A stretch of 64,000 nt of DNA from JAVDCA01 sp963819385 (lineage in GTDB: Bacteria; Pseudomonadota; Alphaproteobacteria; Rhizobiales; Xanthobacteraceae): assembly GCA_963819385.1 (NCBI GenBank), contig CAWFVV010000001.1, positions 868,001 through 932,000 of the forward strand. The letters are read 5' to 3'. The position numbers were made by a program, and so were the translations under genes. Position 1 is the stretch's first letter. Every line of letters starts with the position of its first letter. The notes beneath the pieces are model-generated. The model was given only the letters and a program-made list of their open reading frames with translations, searched no databases and had not been told where the DNA came from. This document shows positions 18,620-28,006 of this stretch, piece after piece.

Positions 18620-19084
18620 ATGAAGGCAGCAAAAGCTGATCGGGGCCCAACGCAAGTCGACGTCAACACCGCGACCGTCGATCAGCTCAAGACCGTCCGC
18701 GGGCTCGGCAAGACGCGCGCGCTCGAGATCGCCCGCTATCGCGACAAGCACGGGCCGTTTACGAGCCTCGACGAGCTTGAGCGGGTGCCGCATATGGGCG
18801 ACATGCCGTGGGGCGAGTTCGACGAGGTGAAGACGCACCTGACGCTGCACCGCGCGGGCGACGCCGCGCCGTCCATTGCGCCTGACAAGGTCGACGTGAA
18901 CCACGCGAACATCGAGGAACTGCGCGCGGTCGAAGGCATCGGCGCCGCGCGGGCGCAGGAGATCGTCGAATACCGCGAGCAGCACGGCGGCATCCGCGAC
19001 CTCGGCGAGCTCGATGCCCTGCCGCATTTCCGCGAAGAGCCCGAGGGGCAGCGCGCGCCGATCAAGGCGCGGCTGCGGATATAG
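18620..19084 (+). CDS. Helix-hairpin-helix DNA-binding protein (ComEA-like, two HhH units)
   Basis: 154 residues built of two ComEA-type HhH domains: VDVNTATVDQLKTVRGLGKT (about 14-33) and VDVNHANIEELRAVEGIGAA (about 93-112), each with the GxG hairpin. ATG 18620 has GAGGGAGG at 18605-18612. Unlike competence ComEA there is no signal peptide or membrane helix, so it is probably cytoplasmic and binds DNA without sequence specificity. Its role is unknown; a link to natural transformation would need export, which I do not see. Confidence 0.82.
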   Translation: MKAAKADRGPTQVDVNTATVDQLKTVRGLGKTRALEIARYRDKHGPFTSLDELERVPHMGDMPWGEFDEVKTHLTLHRAGDAAPSIAPDKVDVNHANIEELRAVEGIGAARAQEIVEYREQHGGIRDLGELDALPHFREEPEGQRAPIKARLRI

Positions 19085-19252
19085 GCGCGGGGGGGCCCCA
19101 GCTCCACATCGCGGCGCCGCCGCACGTTCGCTGGCGCCACGCGCATCGCGCCGCCCTCGATGGTCAGCGATTTCGGTGCACTTCCCGCCACCGCGATCTC
19201 GGCCTATCGTTTCGCATGTGCGGCGGGTTTGCCGCCGCGGAGGGGCGTCGGC

Positions 19253-20186
19253 ATGGAGCTGTCCTACACGCAGAACCTGGAGGACTACCATCTGTCGCTC
19301 GCCTTTGCGGGCCAGCCGACCGGCACCTACATCGACGTCGGCGCCGGGCATCCGGTCGCCGACAACGTGTCGTTCTGGTTCTACGAGCGCGGCTGGAGCG
19401 GCATCGTGGTCGAGCCGCAGCCCGATTTGGCGGCCCTTTACAAGCAGCTGCGCCCGCGCGACCGCGCGGTGCGCGGTCTGATCGGGCGCGAGAACGGCGA
19501 GATCGATTTCTTTCGCGTCGAGCGGCTGCACGGATTTTCCACCACGGTGCGCGAGCATGCCGAGAAGGCGAAGAAATTCGGCGTCGACTACGAGACCTTC
19601 CGCATGCCGGTCATGACGCTCGCGGCGCTGTGCGAGACGCAGGGGCTGACGACGATCGATTTCCTGAAAGTCGACGTCGAGGGCGGCGAGGCCGATGTCC
19701 TGCGCGGCAACGACTGGACGCGGTTTCGGCCAAAAGTGATCGTGATCGAGGCGGTCGCGCCGGGATCGGGCGAACCGGCCTGGGAGGCGTGGGAGCCGTT
19801 CCTGCTCGCGCAGGGCTACGACTTCGTCCTGTTCGACACGCTCAATCGGTTCTATGTCGCGCAGGAGCATCCCGATATCCTGGCGCGCGCGCCGCGCGAA
19901 CGCGCGCCCTGGGATTCGGCGCGCGCACATGTACGAGATCGGGCGCGCGCCCGAGAATGCCCTGCATCCCGATCACGCGCTCGCGCGCGATCTTGCACGC
20001 GGCTTCTGGGCGAACCTGCCGTATCTCGAGCCCGAGCTGATCGAGACGCTGCTCGCCCGCGCGCGGCGCATTGCCGATCCGGCCGGGCGCGAAGCGCTCG
20101 CCGCCACCGTGCGGAGCGAAGCATTTCGCGGCTCGCTTGGACGGATCGCTTGCGGCTATGATGGCGGCCAGATCGTCGACGAGTGA
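19253..20186 (+). pseudogene. FkbM-family methyltransferase, frameshifted near 19924 (copy 1 of a duplicated unit)
   Basis: From ATG 19253 (GGAGGGG at 19239-19245) the gene encodes a SAM-dependent FkbM methyltransferase: YIDVGAGHP, IVVEPQPDLAALY and DFLKVDVEGGEADVL. Near 19919-19926 (GCGCGCGC) one extra base moves the rest to another frame; in the correct frame it continues HMYEIGRAPENALHPDHAL and ends at TGA 20184-20186, giving about 310 residues. The second copy at 28909-29393 has GCGCGCCACATG at the matching place, one base shorter, which supports an insertion here. The frameshift lies after the catalytic core, so a shortened protein with an altered tail could still fold. Typical substrates are sugars of polysaccharides or glycolipids. 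Confidence 0.8.
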
Positions 20187-20437
20187 GGGCTCGCTTCCTG
20201 TCCATCGGCTTCTTCCGCCTTGTGGCGGCGCAGATGCGCGCCATGGCGGACGACGCGCAAAAGCTGGTCGGCTCGTGGCGCGCGCGTGGTCCGAGCGACA
20301 ACTTGGTGAATGTCTTCGCCGATGGGCACATCACGATGTACCTGCGCAAAGGCGGGATCGGCGACCTGCGCACGCTCGAGGGCAGCGGACGCTGGCGAGT
20401 AACGGTATGCTGACGGCCAAGTTCATCGCGGTCGGCG
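20183..20437 (+). pseudogene. Truncated small secreted lipocalin-like protein (copy 1)
   Basis: Starts at the end of the FkbM gene and is related over its length to the intact gene at 29430-29816: KLVGSWRARGPSDNLVNVFADGHITMYLRKGG. It lacks a good signal peptide, has lost one base near 20391 (GGCAGCGGACG against GGCAAGTGGACG in copy 2) and then stops matching at about 20437, where the stop codon of the opposing esterase gene lies. The last third of the gene is absent. It is a remnant cut off by a rearrangement. Confidence 0.75.
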
Positions 20438-20438
20438 G

Positions 20439-21332
20439 TCAGAGCCGACTTTCCAAGAATGCGCCGATTCGTCCGATAGCGCGGCGCGCTTCCGGCAAGA
20501 TCGGCGCGAGTGCGTGCCAGACGTGCGGCATGCGCCGCCATATCTCGAGCTCCACCTCGCACCCGGCTGCCCGCAGCCGGTCCGCCATGCGCACGGCATC
20601 ATCGCGTAGCACCTCATCGCTGCCGACGTGGATCAGCGCCGGTGGCGCCTTCTGCCAATCGCCATAGAGCGGCGATGCGTAAGGTGAGCATGGATCCGCG
20701 CCGGCGAGATAACAGGCCGCAAAATTCGTCGCGCTCTCGGCGTTGATCACCGGGTCCGCCCTCGCATTCAGTCGCAAGGAGGCGCCAGTCAGCGCAAGGT
20801 CCGTCCATGGCGACAGCGCGACGATGGCAGCGGGCGGCACGAGGCCCTCGTCCTGCAGCTTGAGCAGCAGCGCGAAGGCCAGTCCGCCGCCCGCCGAATC
20901 GCCGAGTAACCCGATCCGTCGCGGATCTGCGCCGTTCGCCAACAGCCAGCGATAGGACGAGAAGGCATCATCGAGCGCCGCTGGAAACGGATGCTCGGGT
21001 GCGAGCCGATAGTCGGGCGCAATCACCACGGCTCGCGCCGCCGATGCGAACCGCCACGTCACATGTCGATAGTTTGACGGTGAGCCGGTGACGTATCCGC
21101 CCCCGTGCAGGAACAGGACGAAGCGATCGCCTCGGGATGCCGGCGTCGCGATGCGATGTGCATTCACGCCGCCCGCGTCAATGTGGGTCGCCGTGGCATC
21201 GGGCGGCGGAGGAGGCGTAACGGCTGCGGCGGCGCGGCGGCGCGCCCGGATCCGCTCCACGCTGGCACCACGCTCCGGCCACTTGAGCAGCAAGCGCACA
21301 CCAAGCCGTACGAGTTCGCCGCGTACGCTCAT
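20439..21332 (-). CDS. Alpha/beta hydrolase (hormone-sensitive-lipase type esterase)
   Basis: 297 residues with the HSL-family oxyanion motif FLHGGGYVTGS, the nucleophile elbow LGDSAGGGLA, and a likely catalytic Asp and His in HVGSDEVLRDDA and PHVWHALAP. ATG 21332 follows GGAGGG at good spacing. Predicted cytoplasmic carboxylesterase; the substrate is unknown. Its 3' end abuts exactly the point where the copy-1 lipocalin-like gene is broken, so it probably arrived with the rearrangement. The hpnN gene lies upstream in the same direction (gap of 47 bases), and the two may be co-transcribed. Confidence 0.87.
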   Translation of the reverse strand: MSVRGELVRLGVRLLLKWPERGASVERIRARRRAAAAVTPPPPPDATATHIDAGGVNAHRIATPASRGDRFVLFLHGGGYVTGSPSNYRHVTWRFASAARAVVIAPDYRLAPEHPFPAALDDAFSSYRWLLANGADPRRIGLLGDSAGGGLAFALLLKLQDEGLVPPAAIVALSPWTDLALTGASLRLNARADPVINAESATNFAACYLAGADPCSPYASPLYGDWQKAPPALIHVGSDEVLRDDAVRMADRLRAAGCEVELEIWRRMPHVWHALAPILPEARRAIGRIGAFLESRL

Positions 21333-21379
21333 GGTCGCCCTCCAAGCCTGTGCCTGAGCCGGCTGCCGGTCCGATCGGC

Positions 21380-23965
21380 CTACTTCACGCCGCTTTTCCG
21401 TGGAGGACCCATCAGCGCCGGCTGGAACAGGACGGCGGCTGCCATGGTGCAGACCAGCGCAAGCGCCATCAGCTTTCCCATGCTCGACGTTCCGGGATGG
21501 CTGGACAGCCATAGGCTCCCGAATGCGGTCGCGGTGGTCATCCCGCTGAACAGCACCGCGCGAGTCAGGCTCGACTGCAGCAGCGCGACTTTGCCGGCGC
21601 GCCACGCCAGGACGTAATAGATCTTGAACGCCACGCCGACCCCGAGCAGCAGCGGCAGCGCGATGATGTTCGCGAAGTTGAGGGGTAGATCAAACACGAC
21701 ACAGAGCTCGAGCGTCACGATGCCGGCGACCAGCAGCGGCACGATCGTCAGCAGAACATCCCCGACGCGGCGCAGCGCGATCCACAGCAGCACGAAGATG
21801 GCGGCCAACGCGAAAGCTCCGGCCTCCATGAAAGCGCGCACCACGGTGTTGGCGGCCTCGACCAGTTCGACCGCCGATCCGGTTGCAGTCGGAGCGACGG
21901 TCAGCACCGCATCGACGAACTCGCGCAGCGTCTGCGTGTCGTTCGGATCTCCTTTGGGGAGCACCTGAATCCGCGCTTGGCCCTGCGGCGTCATCCAGTC
22001 GCGGACGAGTTCGGCCGGCATCGTATCGATCGAGATCGGCTGCGGCTGGAGTTGCCGCCTGAGCTGATCGAGCGAGAGCCGCAGCGGATCGACAATAGCG
22101 GCCTCGAGCCGCGTTCGGACGGCCGTGTCCGCATCCGCTACCCGACGAAGCAGGCCGGCGAGCCGTCTTGCGGCGTCCGGCGCGGCGCCGGACGCCGCAC
22201 CGGCGGCCCTCGACAGGTCGTCTGCCGTCAGCCGCAGCGCTTCAACGTTCTCCCGGTCGGTCGGAGGTGGCTGCCTCTCGCCCGGGTTCAATGATGGATC
22301 GATCGTGCGGGCGGCATCGCGGATCAACGTCAGCTTTTCGTCCTGATCGGCGGGCACGAGATCCGCGAGGGTCTTCGCCTGCGCGACTTGCCGCAATGTC
22401 GCGATCCGCACCGCCGTCGCGCGCGCCTGAGCGAGGTCTGGCGCCAGGACGTCGACTTCCATTCCGCCGGCCAACGGATCGCCGCGAAGCTCCAGATAGG
22501 TCGCGACCGATTCGACGTTTGAGTTGCGCAGGTGCATCGGATTGAAATCGAACGGCAGAAACAGCAGCAGCGGTGAGGCGACCGCCACGACCACAAGCGT
22601 GATGCCGACGACCGCGACGCGGCGGCGTTCAAGAAAACGATCGAGCGGAGCCAGAAATGAAAATCCCACGCCGCGCGCTTCGCCGGGAGGCTTCAGAACC
22701 GCCAGCAGCGCCGGCAGCAGCGTGATGCTGGCGATGAAAGCGATGATCATTCCGGCCCCGGCAATCTCGCCAAGGTCGGCGAGGCCGCGATAGGCGGTCG
22801 GCATGAACGAGGAAAAGCCGACAGCCGTCGCGCACGCCGCCAGGGCAAGCGGGGCGCCGGCCTTGCGGGCTGCCCGACGCAACGCCGCATGGAGGTCGCC
22901 GTCGTCGTGACGCTCCGCCCGATACCGCACACTGAACTGAATGCCAAAATCCACTCCCAGCCCGACGAACAGCACAAAGAACGCGACCGACATCACGTTC
23001 AGCGCGCCAACCAGAAGCAGTCCGGCGGCGGTCGAGATGATCAGGCCAAGGAGGATGCTCGCCGCGACCGCGAAGATGATCCGGAACGAGCCCAGCGCCA
23101 GCCATAGAATGGTCGCCACCGCGATCAGCGTAACGGCCGCGTTGAGGCCCGCATGCTGCGTCAGGGTGGCGAACTCGTCGTCGGCAATCGGAACCGGGCC
23201 GGTCTGGCGTACGTGGACGCCCAACTCAGTCCCGATCGTCGCGGCCGCCGTGCGCGCGATCGCGACGGTTGCGGCCCTCCCGGGCTGCATGGCGGAAAAG
23301 TCGAGCGCCGGCTTGATCAGGAGAAAGCGCCGCAAATCCTGCGGACGCGCCGGCTTGTCGTTGAGTAGAACGCGCCACGAAAAGGTCGACGCTCGGCCGG
23401 CCAGGGCCGCGTCGGCGGCATCCGCCGCCATGTTCATTGGCCGGATCAGATCGCCCAGTTGCGTCTCGCCGCGCTCGGTCCCCGCGAGCGCGAGCGATAG
23501 GGCGTCGAGCGCGCCGCGCAGGGATGGATCGGTCGCGAGCGTGCCGAGCAGCGGATCGGCACGGATCAGGCCGTCGGCCAGACGCCTCACGTCGTCGACG
23601 GGCAGGAACAGCAGTCCGTTCTGCGCAAAGAACGTCCCGCCGCCGGCCTCGCGAACGGCGTGAAATTGCTCCGGCTGCCGTCGCAGCGCATCGGCGAGCT
23701 TGACCGAGGCTTGATCCGCAATCTCAGGCGTGGGCGCGGTGACGACGACAAGAATGTCGGTTTGCGGAAACAGCTTCAGATAGTCCAGCGCGCGGCGGGC
23801 CCACGGCACGTCGGACGCTATGAGGGCGTGCACATCGGAATTGATCGCGAAATGCCGCGCCGCATAGACACCGGCGCTGGCCGTCAATGCGACGGCCAGC
23901 GCAATGACGCTCCAGGGACGCCGAATGCAGAATGAGACAACGCTGGCAATCGTCGATGTCAACAT
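21380..23965 (-). CDS. hpnN: Hopanoid-associated RND transporter
   Basis: 861 residues from ATG 23965 (a GTG at 23977 is also in frame). MMPL/RND-type layout with two sets of membrane helices. The N-terminal RHFAINSDVHALIASDVPW, the FVGLGVDFGIQFSVRYRAER segment and the FDFNPMHLRNSNVESVATYL segment match HpnN, which moves hopanoids to the outer membrane in hopanoid-making alphaproteobacteria. In such genomes hpnN is often close to other hpn genes; none is seen here, so it is an orphan or a second copy. Regulation is not visible; the upstream gap holds an inverted repeat at 24020-24069. Confidence 0.88.
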   Translation of the reverse strand: MLTSTIASVVSFCIRRPWSVIALAVALTASAGVYAARHFAINSDVHALIASDVPWARRALDYLKLFPQTDILVVVTAPTPEIADQASVKLADALRRQPEQFHAVREAGGGTFFAQNGLLFLPVDDVRRLADGLIRADPLLGTLATDPSLRGALDALSLALAGTERGETQLGDLIRPMNMAADAADAALAGRASTFSWRVLLNDKPARPQDLRRFLLIKPALDFSAMQPGRAATVAIARTAAATIGTELGVHVRQTGPVPIADDEFATLTQHAGLNAAVTLIAVATILWLALGSFRIIFAVAASILLGLIISTAAGLLLVGALNVMSVAFFVLFVGLGVDFGIQFSVRYRAERHDDGDLHAALRRAARKAGAPLALAACATAVGFSSFMPTAYRGLADLGEIAGAGMIIAFIASITLLPALLAVLKPPGEARGVGFSFLAPLDRFLERRRVAVVGITLVVVAVASPLLLFLPFDFNPMHLRNSNVESVATYLELRGDPLAGGMEVDVLAPDLAQARATAVRIATLRQVAQAKTLADLVPADQDEKLTLIRDAARTIDPSLNPGERQPPPTDRENVEALRLTADDLSRAAGAASGAAPDAARRLAGLLRRVADADTAVRTRLEAAIVDPLRLSLDQLRRQLQPQPISIDTMPAELVRDWMTPQGQARIQVLPKGDPNDTQTLREFVDAVLTVAPTATGSAVELVEAANTVVRAFMEAGAFALAAIFVLLWIALRRVGDVLLTIVPLLVAGIVTLELCVVFDLPLNFANIIALPLLLGVGVAFKIYYVLAWRAGKVALLQSSLTRAVLFSGMTTATAFGSLWLSSHPGTSSMGKLMALALVCTMAAAVLFQPALMGPPRKSGVK

Positions 23966-24348
23966 GATCGGAACCACGGCCGTGTTCCGTCCGCCAAAAC
24001 CAAGGCGCGGATCGCGTGTTTGGTTCCCGGCTGACGGATTTCGGCCGCGGGATCGAGACCGGGAACCAAGCCTATATCCGGCTTGTTTAAGTCAAGCGCC
24101 CACTGCGGAAGCCGTTTCGCACATCACTTTACTTTCGTCTCCCTTTCGGGGCGCAGCGGTCAACATCGTTAAGCGAGCGTCAGGGATGTAAGGCGTCGAA
24201 GGCGGGTGGCCCATCATGTCCAGGACCAGCCTTGCCCTGAGTTCACGCGCGCGGGCTCGCGATCGCGCTCGTCGTCAGCGCTCATGCGGTCCTTGCCTAT
24301 CTTCAATATCAACCGAATCAGGCGCTCGGCTTTGCGACGCCTCCTTAT
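23966..24348. other. Intergenic region with an inverted repeat and a lost coding start
   Basis: An 11-bp perfect inverted repeat (TTGGTTCCCGG at 24020-24030 and CCGGGAACCAA at 24059-24069, 28-nt loop) lies about 55 bases upstream of hpnN. A related hairpin, GGTTCCCG/CGGGAACC, recurs at 26128-26151, so this may be a small repeat family. From 24241 the frame of the downstream acyltransferase is already open and protein-like (RGLAIALVVSAHAVLAYLQY) but has no start codon, showing that the gene has lost its true 5' end. Confidence 0.55.
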
Positions 24349-25626
24349 ATGTGGCGAGTCGTTCCGATCATCGACGCGCAGCGTTGGATCGGCTTCGATC
24401 TGTTCTGCGCCCTTCAATTCGTCGTGCTCATGCCGTTCATGTTCTTTCTCTCCGGGCTATTCGTTTGGACGAGTTTGTCGCGCCGGGGGAGCTGGACTTT
24501 TCTGCGCAACCGATTGATCCGGATCGGCGTGCCGTTTGTCATCGGTGTCTATTTGCTGATGCCGCTTGCATACTATCCGGCCTACCGCGTCGGTGCGGTC
24601 GATCCAAGCTGGTCGGGATTCTGGGCGGCTTGGAAAGCGCTCCCGTTCTGGGCAAGCGGACCGCTGTGGTTCCTGTGGCAAATTCTTGTGCTCGACATCG
24701 CGGCAGCTGCGCTGCTTTCGTTTGCGGGCGAGCGGCTCGTTCGCCATGCGCGGAAGGCCGTCGACTTTCCGAGGCGGTATTTTGTCGCGCTCGCCGCCAT
24801 GTCCGTCCTCGCTTATGTGCCATTCGCCACGATCTTCAATCCGTGGGACTTGGACCAGATCGGTCCGTTCGCGTTGTTCCCGAGCCGCACGCCGCATTTC
24901 GTCGTCTGCTTCTTCGCCGGCGTGGTTGTCGGCATCGTCGGGATCGACGACGGCCTTCTGCGGTCGGACGGAATGCTGGCGCGCCGCTGGGCGCTGTGGT
25001 GGGGCTGGACGCTCGTCGGCTGGGTCGCCTGGATGCTGCTGACGGCACTGGCAATGGATACTGCGCCGCTCGGCATCCGCCCCGTACCGCACCTCGACAT
25101 CCTCGCGAACCTTGTGTTCGCGCTGGCGAGCGTGGCCGGCTGCTTCGCCTTTGCGGCGCTCTTTCTGCGATTTGCGGCCAGTCGCTGGCCGACCGCCGAA
25201 AGTCTCTCGGACAATGCGTACGGAATATATCTGATCCACTATCCGTTGGTGGTGTGGCTGCAATATCTGTTGCTCCATGTCGTCGCCCTGCCGGCCGCCG
25301 CGAAGGGGTCAATGGCGTTTGCCGGCGCGCTCCTGTTGAGCTGGGGCATCGCGAGCGCATTGCGCCGCACGTCCCTCGGCGCTTTCGTCATCGGGACCGG
25401 TCAGCGGACAAAATCATCGGCGGATCGGCCACATCGCGACGAGGATCGAACGTCGGTTACGCGGCCGCCGCCGCTTCGCCTTCCTGAGCCGAGCGCAGAA
25501 CCCGGTGAGCCGCCAGCGCCGCGGGCCGAGACGCCGCGGCGTGCGGAAATGCAAGAAGATTGCGGAGCTGTCGGCGGCCATGGCCCGAGCTCGTCCAGGC
25601 GCGACGGGCCTGTGTCGTCATCGTGA
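24349..25626 (+). CDS. Acyltransferase-3 (OpgC-like) membrane protein, 5' end damaged
   Basis: Many membrane helices, with the family-typical FMFFLSGLFVW, a long WFLWQILVLDI helix and YGIYLIHYPLVVW near the end. Such proteins O-acylate sugars or glucans at the membrane. The only in-frame start, ATG 24349, misses the first helix and catalytic His region, yet coding similarity continues upstream to 24241, where a stop precedes it; an indel near 24238-24255 probably separated the original start. After about residue 350 the frame runs on into a Pro/Arg-rich tail unlike the family, suggesting the native stop is also lost. It is probably not functional. Confidence 0.65.
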   Translation: MWRVVPIIDAQRWIGFDLFCALQFVVLMPFMFFLSGLFVWTSLSRRGSWTFLRNRLIRIGVPFVIGVYLLMPLAYYPAYRVGAVDPSWSGFWAAWKALPFWASGPLWFLWQILVLDIAAAALLSFAGERLVRHARKAVDFPRRYFVALAAMSVLAYVPFATIFNPWDLDQIGPFALFPSRTPHFVVCFFAGVVVGIVGIDDGLLRSDGMLARRWALWWGWTLVGWVAWMLLTALAMDTAPLGIRPVPHLDILANLVFALASVAGCFAFAALFLRFAASRWPTAESLSDNAYGIYLIHYPLVVWLQYLLLHVVALPAAAKGSMAFAGALLLSWGIASALRRTSLGAFVIGTGQRTKSSADRPHRDEDRTSVTRPPPLRLPEPSAEPGEPPAPRAETPRRAEMQEDCGAVGGHGPSSSRRDGPVSSS

Positions 25627-25827
25627 GCGCAGGCCCCAAGACGGCGTTTGCCACAATGGTCGCAAGACGGGGCCGAGATCGGCAGTTTCGAAGGACGCCT
25701 GTTCACTGGTCACGCAAACCTGCAAGCACAACAACGTTGAGAGCGGCACGGCTATGAAATGCCGCCTCGCACTGGGGGCTCTTCCCCGAGAAATTCACCG
25801 CCGACCTGACCAGCACCGGACGTTGGT

Positions 25828-26079
25828 TCAGCGTCGCTCAGCACTCTGCAGGGTCTCACGGCAGGCGGGACTTAGTGCCCGCGCGTGCGCTCGCAGGCAG
25901 TCCGCCATGATGGCATCGCTCTGATCCATCAGCCGGCGGCAATGTCGCAGCACATCCGGCCGGCAGGCGCGCTGCTGTTGCAGACTGCCCTTGTGTCCCT
26001 CTGACGTGAGATCCCTGGCGTAGAGGGGAAAGGGCAAAGTGTTCAATGCGACAAGGACGGGCAGCAGAAAACGGAACAT
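25828..26079 (-). CDS. Small secreted cysteine-rich-repeat protein
   Basis: 83 residues from ATG 26079, with a Sec signal (MFRFLLPVLVALNTLPFPLYA) and a mature part with the regularly spaced cysteines ACRPDVLRHC...ADCLRAHARALSPACRE. This is the short cysteine-rich repeat found in many secreted Bradyrhizobium-like proteins; its role is unknown. It is divergent from the ligase gene. The 25627-25827 region at its 3' side shows no gene I can identify. Confidence 0.7.
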   Translation of the reverse strand: MFRFLLPVLVALNTLPFPLYARDLTSEGHKGSLQQQRACRPDVLRHCRRLMDQSDAIMADCLRAHARALSPACRETLQSAERR

Positions 26080-26200
26080 GGTGCTCACCTGTTCGGCCCC
26101 AACCATAGAAACCGAGTGGCGATATTCGGTTCCCGTGGCCGACCGGGAACCAGGCACCGCGCTGGCGGGTTGGTTCGGTACCGGAATCCCGGCCGAGTGT

Positions 26201-28006
26201 ATGGAACGGTGTCGGGTGACAAAACTTTTTGCGGAACGGCACGAGCCCGCGATTTCCCGGGCTCAGCGCGAGGCACCCGGCACGCCGCCAAACCGGCAGC
26301 GAAATGACGGGGAGCCTGCAATTGCCGATCGCGTTCCGTGGGATAGCCCGGGAGCCCGCGAGATCGCGTTCCAAATCCCGGAATTTTATAATGCCAGTGA
26401 CGTGCTCTTCGAAAACATTGCGTTGGGGCGCGGCGGGCGTCTCGCGGTCACCGGGCCGGCGGGGCAGCGCAGCTATACGCAGTTGTGCCGGGAAGCCGCA
26501 CGGTGGGGCCACGCACTGCTGTCGCTCGGGCTCACGCGCGGCGAACGCGTGCTCATGCTTCTCGACGACACGCCAGCCTATCCGGCAGCGTTCTTTGGCG
26601 CAGTGCGCGCCGGACTTGTCCCGCTGCTGATCAGTCCTCTCAGCCCGCCCGATCTGCTGCATTTCTATCTGGCGGACTCCGATGCCAAGGCGGCAGTGGC
26701 CGAGGCGAGCGTGTGCGACCGATTTGATCATCGGGTCTGCACCGGCACGCAGTTGAAGACGCTGATCATGGTGAATGGCCAAGCGGCCGTCGAGGCTGAC
26801 GTGGATGTCAAGGTCGATGCGACCTGGCTCTCGGCTTTTCCCGATCGGTTGACGGCGGCCACCACGCATCGCAACGACATGGCGTTCTGGATTTATTCGT
26901 CCGGCTCTACGGGCCGGCCGAAGGGCATCGTCCATCTGCAGCACGACATGCCGTATACGCAGCGATCGTATGGCCAGCACGTGCTAAAGCTCGCGCGCGG
27001 CGATATCTGCTTTTCGGTATCGAAAATCTTTTTCTCTTACGGGTTCGGAAACTCGATCTCATTTCCGTTCGCCGTCGGTGCGGCGTCCCTGCTTTTGCCC
27101 GGACAGCCGACGCCAGCGGCGATTTTTGCGGCGATCGCGCGCTACCGTCCGACCGTGTTCTTCGGTGTGCCGACCATCTACACGACGTTGACAAAAGCCG
27201 CGGAGGTGATCAGTGCCGATCTCTCCTCGATTCGACTCGCCGTTTCGGCTGCGGAGATCCTTTCACCCCAAGTTGCGAGCGCCTGGCAGCGGATGACCGG
27301 CATCGAAATCGTCGAATGCCTCGGATCGACTGAACTCTTGAACGTCTACATTTCCAATATGCCGGGGAAGAAAAAGCCCGGCTCGGCGGGCATGCGCGTT
27401 CCCGGCTACGAATTCATGCTCAAAGCCGCGGATGGGCGTGAGATTGCCGGCGAGGGAGAAGGCATTCTCTGGGTGCGCGGCCACTCTGCCACGCCGCTTT
27501 ACTGGAACTCGCCCGAGCAGACGGCCAGGACCGTGCGCGATGGCGGCTGGATCTATACGGGGGATTATTTCGCGCGGGGTACGGACGGCTTCTACACCTT
27601 CCGCGGACGGGCTGACGACCTCGTGAAGATTTCAGGACAATGGGTCTACCCCGTCGAAGTGCAATTGTGTCTCGCCGGGAATCCGGCGGTGCGCGAATGC
27701 GCGGTTCTGGCGCTCGAAGGACCCGACCGCCTCGTGATCTTGGAGGCTTTCGTGGTCATGCGCGATGGCTGCTTCGATCCGGAGCGCACGACCCGCATGC
27801 TGCAGGAATACGTGAAACGCACGCTGCTCCCGCACAAAATTCCGCGCATCATTCACTTCCTCGACGAGCTTCCGAAGACGGCGACCGGGAAACTCGATTG
27901 CCAGGCGCTGCGGAAAATGGAGGGAAGGCCTTTCGATTCAAACAGCAGCGGCTCCAACGGCGCCGATTCGGCCGACGATGCGCCCCGGGAGAAAGCCAGG
28001 TCATGA
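26201..28006 (+). CDS. Benzoate-CoA-ligase-family AMP-dependent synthetase
   Basis: About 601 residues; the recognisable enzyme begins near FQIPEFYNASDVLFENIALG. Motifs: YSSGSTGRPKGIVHLQHD, SVSKIFFSYGFGNSISFPF (typical of the benzoate-CoA ligase branch), GWIYTGDYF and the terminal lysine region KTATGKLDCQALRK. It should activate an aromatic or other small carboxylic acid to its CoA ester. The start is uncertain: ATG 26201 is the nearest in-frame ATG but gives some 65 extra N-terminal residues of low-complexity type, so the true start may be a later GTG or the 5' end may be rearranged. It overlaps the next gene by four bases. Confidence 0.82.
   Translation: MERCRVTKLFAERHEPAISRAQREAPGTPPNRQRNDGEPAIADRVPWDSPGAREIAFQIPEFYNASDVLFENIALGRGGRLAVTGPAGQRSYTQLCREAARWGHALLSLGLTRGERVLMLLDDTPAYPAAFFGAVRAGLVPLLISPLSPPDLLHFYLADSDAKAAVAEASVCDRFDHRVCTGTQLKTLIMVNGQAAVEADVDVKVDATWLSAFPDRLTAATTHRNDMAFWIYSSGSTGRPKGIVHLQHDMPYTQRSYGQHVLKLARGDICFSVSKIFFSYGFGNSISFPFAVGAASLLLPGQPTPAAIFAAIARYRPTVFFGVPTIYTTLTKAAEVISADLSSIRLAVSAAEILSPQVASAWQRMTGIEIVECLGSTELLNVYISNMPGKKKPGSAGMRVPGYEFMLKAADGREIAGEGEGILWVRGHSATPLYWNSPEQTARTVRDGGWIYTGDYFARGTDGFYTFRGRADDLVKISGQWVYPVEVQLCLAGNPAVRECAVLALEGPDRLVILEAFVVMRDGCFDPERTTRMLQEYVKRTLLPHKIPRIIHFLDELPKTATGKLDCQALRKMEGRPFDSNSSGSNGADSADDAPREKARS

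Noticed and set aside
18491..19930. A 479-codon open frame opposite the HhH and FkbM genes
   Set aside because: It crosses two unrelated genes and contains only Arg-rich low-complexity sequence.
25457..25827. Short minus-strand open frames near the end of the acyltransferase gene
   Set aside because: No start site, motif or family resemblance; probably non-coding debris from rearrangement.
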